In this document: positions 7,767 through 15,488 of the stretch, one piece after another
How the letters are laid out: every line of letters starts with the position of its first letter
Numbering within the stretch: the stretch's first letter is position 1
Assembly (NCBI GenBank): GCA_024636635.1
Contig: JAGXGV010000095.1
Location: 1-37,320 of the forward strand
Direction of reading: 5' to 3'
Length of the DNA: 37,320 bases
From: Puniceibacterium sp.
GTDB lineage: Bacteria; Pseudomonadota; Alphaproteobacteria; Rhodobacterales; Rhodobacteraceae
The notes under the pieces: model-generated
What the model was told of the DNA's origin: nothing
Databases searched by the model: none
Seen by the model: only the letters and a program-made list of their open reading frames with translations
Made by a program: the position numbers and the translations under genes

Positions 7767-8261
7767 TCAGATCCTGTCCTCGAACAGATCCGTGAGGGGC
7801 AGCTGGGTCTTGACGAAGGGCGTCTTCATCACGACAAAACTGAAATACTTTTCGATGCCTATGTTCCGGTCGATCAGCGCCTCGATCACGTTCTGATAAT
7901 CGGCAATAGAGGAGGTCACGAATTTTGCCAGGTAGTCGTATCCGCCTGAAACCAGATGGCATTCGACGCAGGAACCGACCTTTTCCAAGGCCTCCTGAAA
8001 GCGGGCAAAGTCAATCTGGCGGTGATTGGTCAAGGTGAATTCCGTAAAGACTGTCAATGTCTCGCCCAGCTTGGCCACGTCGATCTGCGCGGCATAGCCG
8101 GTGATATATCCCGCCTTTTGCAGCTTCTTGACCCGCATCAGGCAGGGCGAGGGCGACAGGCTGACCAGATCCGCGAGTTCCACATTGGTGATGCGGCCGT
8201 TGCGCTGAAGCTCGGCTAGAATCTTGAGGTCGATCCGGTCCAGCTTGTGGCGCGTCGTCAT
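7767..8261 (-). CDS. Lrp/AsnC family transcriptional regulator (paralogue 1)
   Basis: This 164-residue protein has the standard architecture: an N-terminal winged HTH (LDRIDLKILAELQRNGRITNVELADLVSLSPSPC) and a C-terminal RAM domain with CHLVSGGYDYLAKFV for effector binding and oligomerisation. Such regulators sense amino acids or related amines and act locally. It is convergent to the GNAT gene and divergent from the FAD oxidase at 8419, across a 157-base shared promoter region, so the oxidase is the natural target. It closely resembles the Lrp protein at 19242-19733, sharing the SPSPCL(M/L)RVK(K/R)LQ(K/E)AGYI and KYFS(F/Y)VVMKTP blocks. The effector is unknown. A weak inverted repeat GCATT-N8-AATGC (8330-8347) in the divergent region is a possible site but short. 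Confidence 0.93.
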   Translation of the reverse strand: MTTRHKLDRIDLKILAELQRNGRITNVELADLVSLSPSPCLMRVKKLQKAGYITGYAAQIDVAKLGETLTVFTEFTLTNHRQIDFARFQEALEKVGSCVECHLVSGGYDYLAKFVTSSIADYQNVIEALIDRNIGIEKYFSFVVMKTPFVKTQLPLTDLFEDRI

Positions 8262-8418
8262 GATAGGTCCTTCGCAGTCTGCACCAGCGTGTGCTTTCTG
8301 TGAATGTCAGGCGTCCTTTCAAGTCAACTGCATTCGACAGGAAATGCCGCCATGGGTAGGCAATCCGGCACAAGCGGCTGAAAGAGTTGACTTAGGCTCG
8401 GGGAAACGATCGGAGACC

Positions 8419-9747
8419 ATGATGCCCGCCCCGCTTATGAAAATCGAGACTCAGACCACCGCCCCTGCCACTGCTGATTGTGTGGTGATCGGCGCCGGAA
8501 TCGCCGGTGTCAGTGCCGCATACTGGCTGGCACGCGCCGGGCTGCGCGTGGTGCTGCTGGAAAAGGGCCGCATCGGCGCGGAGCAGTCCAGCCGCAACTG
8601 GGGCTGGTGCCGACAGCAGAACCGCGATGCCCGCGAACTGCCGCTTTCGACACGCAGCCTTGCCCTGTGGGAAGAAATGGCGGCGGATATCGGTGTGGAT
8701 CTCGGGTTTCGCCGCTGTGGGCTGCTGTATCTGTCCGACGATCCCGCCGAGATAGAGGGATGGGCCTCCTGGGGCCGCTTTGCAAGGGATCAGGGCGTCG
8801 ATACACAAATGCTGAGCAGGTCCGAGGCGACCGAACGTGGTGCCATGACCGGCAAAAGCTGGCTGGGTGGCGTGTGGTCGCCGACTGATGGCACCGCCGA
8901 TCCGTCGCGCGCGGCACCGATGATCGCAAGCGGTGTGATCAAGCACGGCGGCATTGTGGTGCAGAACTGCGCGGCGCGGGGCATCGAAACCTCTGGCGGC
9001 GCGGTCTCTGCCGTGGTGACTGAAAGCGGAACGATCCGCACGCCGCAGGTGGTCGTGTCGGGCGGCGCCTGGGCGGGCAGTTTTCTGCAGCAGTCGGGCA
9101 TCCGGTTCCCCCAGGCCTCGGTCCGCAGCTCGATCCTGGCGCTGGCGCCGGGCGCCGAGGGGTTGCCCGCCGCGTTGCACACCGCCGCCGTTTCGGTGAC
9201 GCGGCGCGCCGACGGCGGCTATACCCTTGCCACATCCGGGCGCAGTCATCTGGACCCGACTCTTAGAATGATCCGCGATATGAAGTACTTCCTTCCGATG
9301 TTCGCGAAACGCTGGCGCGTGCTGCACCCGGGCGGATTGCAGGCCTGGCGCGCGGATTTCGAGACCCGCAGGATCTGGGCTCTGGACCGGGAAACCCCGA
9401 TGGAGCGGGTGCGTATTCTTGACCCGGCGCCCTCGGAAAGCGTGATCGCGGAGACGGTAAGGCGCGCCCGCAAACTGCTGCCCGCGTTCAAGGCAACGCC
9501 GGTGCAGGCGAAATGGGCCGGATATATCGATTCGACTCCGGACGGCGTGCCGGTGATCGACGCCAATATAGGCATACCCGGGCTGACCCTTGCGGCGGGC
9601 CTGTCGGGGCACGGCTTCGGCATCGGGCCGGGGGTTGGGCATCTGGTCGCGGATCTTGTCACCGGGCGCACCGCGATCACCGAAACCGCGCAGTACCGGC
9701 TTGACCGCTTTGGCGGTTCGCAATGGGGAAAAGTGTCGAAATTCTGA
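8419..9747 (+). CDS. FAD-dependent D-amino-acid oxidase/dehydrogenase family protein (DAO)
   Basis: This 442-residue flavoprotein starts at ATG 8419 (MMPAPLMKIE), supported by GGAGA six bases upstream. The Rossmann motif CVVIGAGIAGVSAAYWLARAG lies at residues ~21-40, and SSRNWGWCRQQNRD (~60-73) is the DAO-family FAD loop. The C-terminal GYIDSTPDGVPVIDAN and GLSGHGFGIGPG blocks match DadA-type dehydrogenases and sarcosine/glycine oxidases. It probably oxidises an imported amino acid or amine, either passing electrons to the respiratory chain or to O2. It is divergent from an Lrp-type regulator (likely control) and is followed by a convergent MFS gene. It is only distantly similar to the FAD enzyme at 4474. 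The substrate cannot be inferred from sequence. Confidence 0.88.
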   Translation: MMPAPLMKIETQTTAPATADCVVIGAGIAGVSAAYWLARAGLRVVLLEKGRIGAEQSSRNWGWCRQQNRDARELPLSTRSLALWEEMAADIGVDLGFRRCGLLYLSDDPAEIEGWASWGRFARDQGVDTQMLSRSEATERGAMTGKSWLGGVWSPTDGTADPSRAAPMIASGVIKHGGIVVQNCAARGIETSGGAVSAVVTESGTIRTPQVVVSGGAWAGSFLQQSGIRFPQASVRSSILALAPGAEGLPAALHTAAVSVTRRADGGYTLATSGRSHLDPTLRMIRDMKYFLPMFAKRWRVLHPGGLQAWRADFETRRIWALDRETPMERVRILDPAPSESVIAETVRRARKLLPAFKATPVQAKWAGYIDSTPDGVPVIDANIGIPGLTLAAGLSGHGFGIGPGVGHLVADLVTGRTAITETAQYRLDRFGGSQWGKVSKF

Positions 9748-9874
9748 GGCTCAACAGCATTGCGACGGACGCGGAGAGGTATGGCGCCATCGCTGCGCGC
9801 GCACCAGGCACGGAGGACACAAGTACGGAGGACACAGGCACAATCTTCTGTCTTTGGCGGTCTGGGCGCCTCAG

Positions 9875-11116
9875 TCAGGCAAGACTTTCATAGTGCTTGT
9901 GCTCGGGACCCTCGGACACCAGCCGCGACAGCAACAGCATTGCTGCCAGTGACAGCAGCGCCATGCCAAAGCCCAGCCAAAGCACCGCCTCGGGCGAGCG
10001 GGCCATGATCCATGCGAAGCCTGCCGGGGCCAGCGCATTGGCCACGTCCGTCGGCCGTGCAAGGCGGCCCAGACGTTGACCGTAGTTCAGCGATCCGAAG
10101 ATATGGAACGGAAGTGAGGGGCGCAGGATGCCCAGCAATCCGGCCGGCATGCCGAAAAGCATCGCCCAAAGAATGGCGAGCCAGCCTGGCAAGGGCACAC
10201 CGATCACTGCGCATACCAGCAGCGGTACAATGGACAAAGGCAGTGCAATATAGACCAGCCGGGCCAGCCGCATCCGCCCGATGCGTGCGCCCAGAAGCAC
10301 ATCCAGCCCCCGGCTGAGCAGATAGGCGACGCCCAGCAGCGACCCGGCGAGCACCGCCGTTTCACGTGGGGTGCCAAGGGCGACGAAAATGTCGATGGCC
10401 AGCACCGCGACAGCCATGCCCAGCGACGCGCTCAACACCTGCATTGCGACCAGCAGCCCAAAGGCGCGCCCTGCAACCTGCGGTGGAACATGTGCACGGC
10501 TGAGAGGCGGGCTGGTCTTACCCTCGACCTGGCCAGTTTTGCCATAGGCCAGCGCCAGACCCATATGGATGGGCGTGCAGATCAGCAGCGTGACGCCGCT
10601 GTAGAGCAGGCAGATCTGGTGCCAGCTCAGCAGGTTCAGCAAGCTCTCTGTAAGCGGCCAGAAGATCGTTGAGCAGAGACCGGTGGCCAGCGTCAGGATG
10701 CCGATCGCGCGATATGCCCCCGCGCCGGCGGTCTGCGCCAGACCGTTATAGGCGGCAGTGACAAGGCCCAGGTGCATCCCGAGTCCAAACAGCAGCCAGG
10801 CAGCCAGATACGTGTAAAGGCCGCTGGATTGGCTCAGCATCAAAAGTGCTGCCGCCAAGAGAGGCGTGCCGAAGCACAGCACAAGGAGCCCGCCAAACCG
10901 GTCTGAAAGTCGCCCCGCCAGAGGCGCGACAAACGCTCCGACCAAAAACATCACCGTGGGACCGCCGTACAGCTCAGCGCTTGAAAGGCCCAGTTCGGCG
11001 CGCATCGGGGCGGCCAGCACTCCAATCAGCGAAATGGACGTGCCCCATCCGATGGTCTGAGTCACCATCAGCAGAATCACCAGCGGCAGAGGGGGGCGTG
11101 ACGGCATTGCAAGCAT
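9875..11116 (-). CDS. MFS transporter, 12 TM
   Basis: This is a hydrophobic protein of about 413 residues with some twelve membrane segments. The inter-helix 2-3 motif appears as GRLSDRFGG (MFS motif A), and the N-terminal TQTIGWGTSISLIGVLAAPM is typical of a broad group of uncharacterised MFS permeases. The ORF track starts at 11140, but the first eight codons fall inside a perfect 19-bp palindrome that looks like an operator. I therefore prefer ATG 11116 (MLAMPSRPP) or 11107. It is divergent from the peptide-type ABC operon (314 bases between) and convergent with the FAD oxidase. Substrate and direction are unknown; an operator overlapping the start suggests an inducible exporter or importer. 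Confidence 0.87.
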   Translation of the reverse strand: MLAMPSRPPLPLVILLMVTQTIGWGTSISLIGVLAAPMRAELGLSSAELYGGPTVMFLVGAFVAPLAGRLSDRFGGLLVLCFGTPLLAAALLMLSQSSGLYTYLAAWLLFGLGMHLGLVTAAYNGLAQTAGAGAYRAIGILTLATGLCSTIFWPLTESLLNLLSWHQICLLYSGVTLLICTPIHMGLALAYGKTGQVEGKTSPPLSRAHVPPQVAGRAFGLLVAMQVLSASLGMAVAVLAIDIFVALGTPRETAVLAGSLLGVAYLLSRGLDVLLGARIGRMRLARLVYIALPLSIVPLLVCAVIGVPLPGWLAILWAMLFGMPAGLLGILRPSLPFHIFGSLNYGQRLGRLARPTDVANALAPAGFAWIMARSPEAVLWLGFGMALLSLAAMLLLSRLVSEGPEHKHYESLA

Positions 11117-11119
11117 CCA

Positions 11120-11138
11120 GATTAGAACTGTTCTAATC
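11120..11138. promoter_or_regulatory. 19-bp perfect palindrome at the MFS start, TetR-type operator candidate
   Basis: GATTAGAACTGTTCTAATC consists of two 9-bp arms around one base. Arm length and odd spacing suit a TetR- or MarR-like dimer. It overlaps the first annotated ATG of the MFS gene and lies just upstream of ATG 11116. No TetR or MarR gene occurs in this window, so the regulator must be elsewhere. Confidence 0.6.
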
Positions 11139-11140
11139 AT

Positions 11141-11430
11141 TAAGGTAACCCGCCGGTGACAATGGCCGCAAAGCCATCATCCGGCGGCAGCATTCACCAA
11201 AAAGCCGGGGCCGACAGCAGGAACTGCCGCAACAGCACGCGGGCCGGGCGCGATACCCGTCCCGCAGACAGGTTGCGCTGCGTAAAGGCGGCACAGAATT
11301 CGGCATCCTGCTCCGGATTCCGCAGTATCTGTGTTTTGAGGTGCACATTCGTGGCAGCGGCGCGGCCATTCGCCGTTATTCTGTTGCTATTGTCGGCCCG
11401 CAATGGCCGCAAACAAGGAAAGGACGCGAC
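11141..11430. other. intergenic region between the MFS gene and the ABC operon
   Basis: No supportable gene is seen here. A strong imperfect hairpin spans 11150-11187 (outer stem CCGCCGG/CCGGCGG, inner stem ATGGC/GCCAT). The 13-mer CAATGGCCGCAAA occurs in it (11160-11172) and again at 11401-11413 just before the ABC permease ribosome site. Both divergent promoters must lie here, but I could not assign hexamers with confidence. The minus-strand ORFs in the track look like shadows. Confidence 0.5.
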
Positions 11431-12375
11431 ATGTGGAAACTTGTCCTGCAGCGGCTTTCGATACTGGTGGCGATGCTGCTGATTGTTTCGGTTGCAGCCT
11501 TCGCCGTCCCGCTGATGAGCGATGGCGACCCGGCACGCACCATCCTGATGTCGCGCACCTCTGACTTCAACCTTGACCCGGACGCCGTCGAGTCGCTGCG
11601 CACGGAGCTTGGGCTCGACAGAACGCTGGCGGCGCAATATTTCGGTTGGCTTGGTCATGCACTTCGGGGCGATCTGGGCTTTTCCTTTGCCACGCGCCAG
11701 CCGGTGCTGTCCGAAATCGCTAGGGCGCTGGCAGTCTCTCTTACGCTGGCCCTGACGGCGCTGGGATGGGCCCTGCTGGTGGCGCTGCCGCTTGGCACGC
11801 TGGCGGCGATGCGGCCCGGAGGCAAGCTGGACGGGGCGACGACGCTGTTGATACAGACCCTTGTGGCGACGCCGGAATACTGGTTCGCGCCGGTGTCCGT
11901 GCTGGTGTTTTCGCTCTGGCTTGGGGTTCTGCCCTCGGCAGGGTGGCAGGGGCCTTCGTCGCTGATCCTGCCCGCCCTTGCACTGTCGCTGCGCCCGATG
12001 GCCTATTTCACCCAGATCACCCGCGCCGCGATGTCCGACGTGTTGCAGGCGCCCTATATTAGCGCCGCCCGCGCCCGTGGGCTTAGCTATAACCAATCCG
12101 TGCTGCGACACGGGCTGCGCAATGGGTCGCTGCCGGTGATCACGTTCTTTGCGCTCTGGTTTGCGGGGCTGCTGGGCGGGTCGGTGGTGGTCGAGGTGAT
12201 CTTTGCCATCCCCGGCATGGGGCGGTTGCTTTACGATGCGGTGATCAACAACGATGTGCCGATGCTTCAGGGCGCCTTTGTCGCCATGGTCGGGCTTGCC
12301 ATCGTCATCAACACCGCCGCCGATGTGTTCTACGTCCTGATCAATCCTGCGATGCGAGGCCGCCATGCCCAGTGA
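11431..12375 (+). CDS. ABC transporter permease, DppB/OppB/NikB family
   Basis: This 314-residue inner-membrane protein starts at ATG 11431 (MWKLVLQRLS), preceded by AAGGAAAGG; the ORF track extends it upstream without support. An N-terminal membrane anchor is followed by the periplasmic segment typical of the family (DPARTILMSRTSD, then LRTELGLDRTLAAQYFGWL) and five further helices. The EAA loop appears as YISAARARGLSYNQSVLRHGLRNGSLPVI. It forms a heterodimeric channel with the DppC-like protein whose gene overlaps its 3' end by 11 bases. It is the first gene of a five-gene importer operon, B-C-D-F-A, with the binding-protein gene last. This family moves di- and oligopeptides, nickel complexes, opines or sugars, so the substrate is open. 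Confidence 0.93.
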   Translation: MWKLVLQRLSILVAMLLIVSVAAFAVPLMSDGDPARTILMSRTSDFNLDPDAVESLRTELGLDRTLAAQYFGWLGHALRGDLGFSFATRQPVLSEIARALAVSLTLALTALGWALLVALPLGTLAAMRPGGKLDGATTLLIQTLVATPEYWFAPVSVLVFSLWLGVLPSAGWQGPSSLILPALALSLRPMAYFTQITRAAMSDVLQAPYISAARARGLSYNQSVLRHGLRNGSLPVITFFALWFAGLLGGSVVVEVIFAIPGMGRLLYDAVINNDVPMLQGAFVAMVGLAIVINTAADVFYVLINPAMRGRHAQ

Positions 12376-13249
12376 CATGATCCTGAGCCCCCCCGACGCG
12401 CCCGGCCTGCTGTCGCGTGCTGTCATCTATACCCGCAGCCGCCACTGGACCTTTCGCGCAGGGGTCGCAATTGTCGCAGCCATGATCGCGCTGATCGCAC
12501 TGGCGCCCTGGATCGCGCCGCATGATCCCGGTGCTCAGGATTTGCTGGGGCGGCTCAAGGGGCCGACCGCCGTGCATTGGCTGGGCACCGATCATCTGGG
12601 GCGGGACGTGCTGTCGCGGCTGCTGATCGGCCGGCAGTTCACCGTCACGATCTCGGCCGTCGCTGTGGTGATCACGCTGGTGATCGGCACGGTGATCGGT
12701 GTCATGGCGGGCCGCGCTGGCGGCCTTGCGGACGAATTGGCTATGCGCACTGTGGATCTGCTGATCTCGGTTCCCGACGTGGTCATCGCGATCTTTCTGA
12801 TCGGCGTTTTCGGACCCGGATGGCTGACCCTGCTGGTTGCGCTGACGCTGACCGGCTGGACCCCCTATGCGCGCCTCGCCCGTGGCCTGACGCGCGAGGT
12901 GAACGCCCGCGAATACATCCGCGCGGCAGAGGTGCTGGGCATGAAGCGCAGCTTTGTCATGTTCCGCCACATCCTGCCCAACTGTATCCGGCCCATCACA
13001 GCCATCTCGTTCCTGCGCTTTGGTCACAAGCTGATCACCGTGGGCGGGCTGTCCTATCTGGGTCTGGGCGTGCAGCCCCCCAACCCCGACTGGGGTCTCA
13101 TGCTGGCAGAGGCGCAGCCATATCTGGAACGTGCCCCGCTGCTGATGATCGCCCCCGGCGCCGTGATCTTTCTGGCCGCCCTTGGCGTGACATGGATCGG
13201 TCACGGCATGGAAATCGACACATCCGGCACCGGCGAAGACCGGACCTGA
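12365..13249 (+). CDS. ABC transporter permease, DppC/OppC/NikC family
   Basis: This 294-residue permease partner of the preceding gene overlaps it by 11 bases (ATG 12365 inside the 3' end, stop of the upstream gene at 12373-12375). It has the DppC N-terminal domain with an early helix, then the diagnostic HWLGTDHLGRDVLSRLL segment, and the EAA loop EYIRAAEVLGMKRSFVMFRHILPN. PNPDWGLMLAEAQPYL near the C-terminus is also typical. It acts in the inner membrane as the second half of the translocation pore. The tight overlap implies translational coupling and 1:1 synthesis with the DppB-like subunit. No anomalies were noticed. Confidence 0.94.
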   Translation: MPSDMILSPPDAPGLLSRAVIYTRSRHWTFRAGVAIVAAMIALIALAPWIAPHDPGAQDLLGRLKGPTAVHWLGTDHLGRDVLSRLLIGRQFTVTISAVAVVITLVIGTVIGVMAGRAGGLADELAMRTVDLLISVPDVVIAIFLIGVFGPGWLTLLVALTLTGWTPYARLARGLTREVNAREYIRAAEVLGMKRSFVMFRHILPNCIRPITAISFLRFGHKLITVGGLSYLGLGVQPPNPDWGLMLAEAQPYLERAPLLMIAPGAVIFLAALGVTWIGHGMEIDTSGTGEDRT

Positions 13250-13261
13250 GGAGGCAACCCA

Positions 13262-14299
13262 ATGACTCTGCCCACATCTGTTCCCACCCAAGGCGCCAAA
13301 GACACCCGGGCACCGCTGCTTGAGGTGCGCAACCTGAAGGTCGGCATCACCGGCCGCAACAAGGAAGTCGTGCGCGGACTGGATCTGACCGTCGGACATG
13401 GAGAGGTTGTGGCCCTTGTCGGCGAATCCGGATCGGGCAAAAGCGTGACGGCGCTGGCCCTGTCGCAACTGCTGCCCCCGGGTCTTGAGATCACCGAAGG
13501 TTCGGTCCGCATGGGCGGGCGCGAGCTTGTCGGGACGTCGGAAAAGGATCTGACCGGCATCCGGGGGCGGGACCTTTCGATGCTGTTCCAGCAACCGCAG
13601 ACCATGCTTGACCCGACCAGCCGCGTGCATGTCCAGGTGGCCGAGCCTTTGGCAAGCAAGGGCAGTGGTCGCGCGACATTCGCCCGGGTTGTCGACCTGC
13701 TGCGCGGTGTCGGCATCCCCGACCCCGAGGCCCGCGCCCGCGCGTTCAGCCACGAATTGTCCGGCGGCATGGCACAACGCGTGATGATGGCCGCCGCGAT
13801 GGCGGGCGAACCCCGCCTGCTGATCGCGGACGAGCCAACCACAGCCCTAGATGTGACGGTTCAGGCCCAGATCCTGCGGTTGCTGCGCGACGAGCAGCGC
13901 AAGCGGGATCTGTCGATCCTGCTGATCACCCATGACCTGTCGATCGTGTCGGCCTTTTCCGACCGGGTCTGCGTCATGTATGCGGGGCGCATCGTCGAAG
14001 AGGGACCGACGCCGCAGATCATGAAGCACCCGGCGCATCCCTATACCCGTGCCCTGATCCGCTGTTCGCTTCTGGAACCCGAGGCGAACGGCGCGCTGCC
14101 CTCCATCCCGGGCAGTTCCTCCCGCGCGCTGTCGATCCTTGAAGGCTGCCGTTTTGCGCCGCGCTGCCATGTGATGGCCGCGGCACCCGACCTTGAAAGC
14201 GCCTGTTGCGCAACCGAACCCGCGCTGGAATCCAAGGGGCAGGGATGGCGGACCCGCTGCCACGCCACCGATGCACAGACGCATGGAGATGCCGCATGA
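13262..14299 (+). CDS. ABC transporter ATP-binding protein, DppD/OppD family
   Basis: This 345-residue cytoplasmic ATPase has Walker A GESGSGKS, signature LSGGMAQRV, Walker B LLIADEPTTALDV and the switch His in LLITHDLSIV. The C-terminal oligopeptide-type extension (GCRFAPRCHVMAAAPDLESACC) carries the Cys cluster found in this subfamily. It starts at ATG 13262, twelve bases after the permease stop, with GAGGAGG as ribosome site. It pairs with the DppF-like ATPase whose ATG overlaps its stop. The pair energises import through the two permeases. The sequence is complete and ordinary. Confidence 0.94.
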   Translation: MTLPTSVPTQGAKDTRAPLLEVRNLKVGITGRNKEVVRGLDLTVGHGEVVALVGESGSGKSVTALALSQLLPPGLEITEGSVRMGGRELVGTSEKDLTGIRGRDLSMLFQQPQTMLDPTSRVHVQVAEPLASKGSGRATFARVVDLLRGVGIPDPEARARAFSHELSGGMAQRVMMAAAMAGEPRLLIADEPTTALDVTVQAQILRLLRDEQRKRDLSILLITHDLSIVSAFSDRVCVMYAGRIVEEGPTPQIMKHPAHPYTRALIRCSLLEPEANGALPSIPGSSSRALSILEGCRFAPRCHVMAAAPDLESACCATEPALESKGQGWRTRCHATDAQTHGDAA

Positions 14300-15381
14300 T
14301 CCACACGCTTCCCAACACCTCAGCACGCGTCTGCAAGCGCCGCGAAGCCCCCCGCTATGTCGAGGTGAATCGCCGCAACACTGCCTTTCTGGCAATCGAC
14401 GGGCTGGTAAAGCACTACCCTGTTGCCGGGTTCGGGGCGCAAAAGGTGGTGAAATCCCTCGACGGCGTGTCCCTGAACGTCCAGCCCGGCGAAGTCATGG
14501 GCCTGGTCGGGGAATCCGGCTGTGGGAAATCCACTTTCGCCAAGATGATCTGCCGCCTGTCCAGCGCGACTGACGGACAGATCACCATCGGCGGCGAAGA
14601 CTGGTTCGCCCCAAAGGGCGAGGTGCTGCGCCGTCAGCGCCGCGATGTGCAGTTGATCTTTCAGGATCCACATTCGGCCCTTGACCCGCGCATGACCGTC
14701 GGCACCTCGATGTCCGCACCGATGGCGCACCATGGAATCGGATCAGACACGGCCGACCGGCGCAGGCGCGTCATCGCCATGCTCGAAGAGGTGGGGCTTG
14801 ACGAAAGCTATTACGACCGCCTGCCACATCAGTGTTCCGGCGGGCAGTTGCAGCGGGTGGTCATCGGCCGCGCCCTGCTTCTGGAACCCCGGCTGCTGAT
14901 CTGTGACGAACCGACCTCGGCGCTGGATGCCTCGATGCGCACCCAGATCCTGAACCTGCTGCGCGAGTTGCGTGTACGGCGCGGCATCACCATGGTGATG
15001 ATCAGCCACGACCTTCGGGTGGTGCGCTATCTTTGCGACCGGATCGCGGTGATGTACATGGGCAAGCTGGTCGAACTGGCTGACCGAAAGCAACTGTTCG
15101 AAACCCCGGCGCATCCCTATACCCGCGCGCTGATCGCTGCCTCCATGCTTGAGGAGAACGGACTGGACGGCGCCGCCGGTCTTCTGCAAGGCGAACCGCC
15201 AAGCCCGCTGAATCCGCCTGCGGGCTGCACCTTTCACGAACGCTGCCCGATGGCGCGGGCAGATTGCGCCACCGATGCGCCTTATCTGAAACAGGCGCAG
15301 CCCGGTCATTTCGTGCGCTGCCGTTACTGGAATCAGCAGACGGTAGAATCTTCCGGGGCCCCTGCGGATTTGACTGCCTGA
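14296..15381 (+). CDS. ABC transporter ATP-binding protein, DppF/OppF family
   Basis: This 361-residue ATPase starts at ATG 14296, which overlaps the upstream TGA as ATGA; the track's 391-residue version is an upstream extension. Walker A is GESGCGKST, Walker B LLICDEPTSALDA, and the switch region MVMISHDLRVV. The signature reads CSGGQLQRV, with Cys in place of the usual Leu, a conservative oddity that should not abolish function. The C-terminal motif GCTFHERCPMARADC is the oligopeptide-transporter extension. An N-terminal tail of about 30 residues (ARVCKRREAPRYVEV) precedes the ATPase core and is longer than average. It forms the ATPase pair with the DppD-like protein. Confidence 0.94.
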   Translation: MIHTLPNTSARVCKRREAPRYVEVNRRNTAFLAIDGLVKHYPVAGFGAQKVVKSLDGVSLNVQPGEVMGLVGESGCGKSTFAKMICRLSSATDGQITIGGEDWFAPKGEVLRRQRRDVQLIFQDPHSALDPRMTVGTSMSAPMAHHGIGSDTADRRRRVIAMLEEVGLDESYYDRLPHQCSGGQLQRVVIGRALLLEPRLLICDEPTSALDASMRTQILNLLRELRVRRGITMVMISHDLRVVRYLCDRIAVMYMGKLVELADRKQLFETPAHPYTRALIAASMLEENGLDGAAGLLQGEPPSPLNPPAGCTFHERCPMARADCATDAPYLKQAQPGHFVRCRYWNQQTVESSGAPADLTA

Positions 15382-15488
15382 GCCACCAGCACAGGGCCAT
15401 TCGGCACAATCTGTCGTGCGGCCGGGCCTATCTTGGCTTCATAGACAACAGGGCGCCGACAGCGCGGCCAACAACAGGGACCATTGAC

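Noticed and set aside
9773-9815. Short repeats (ACGGAGGACACA twice) as a CRISPR or mobile-element remnant
   Set aside because: Only two 12-base copies a few bases apart with no spacers, terminal repeats or transposase.
11194-12426. 410-residue minus-strand ORF
   Set aside because: It lies antisense to the DppB-like permease, is rich in His/Gln/Arg shadow composition, and its tail over the intergenic region matches no family I know.
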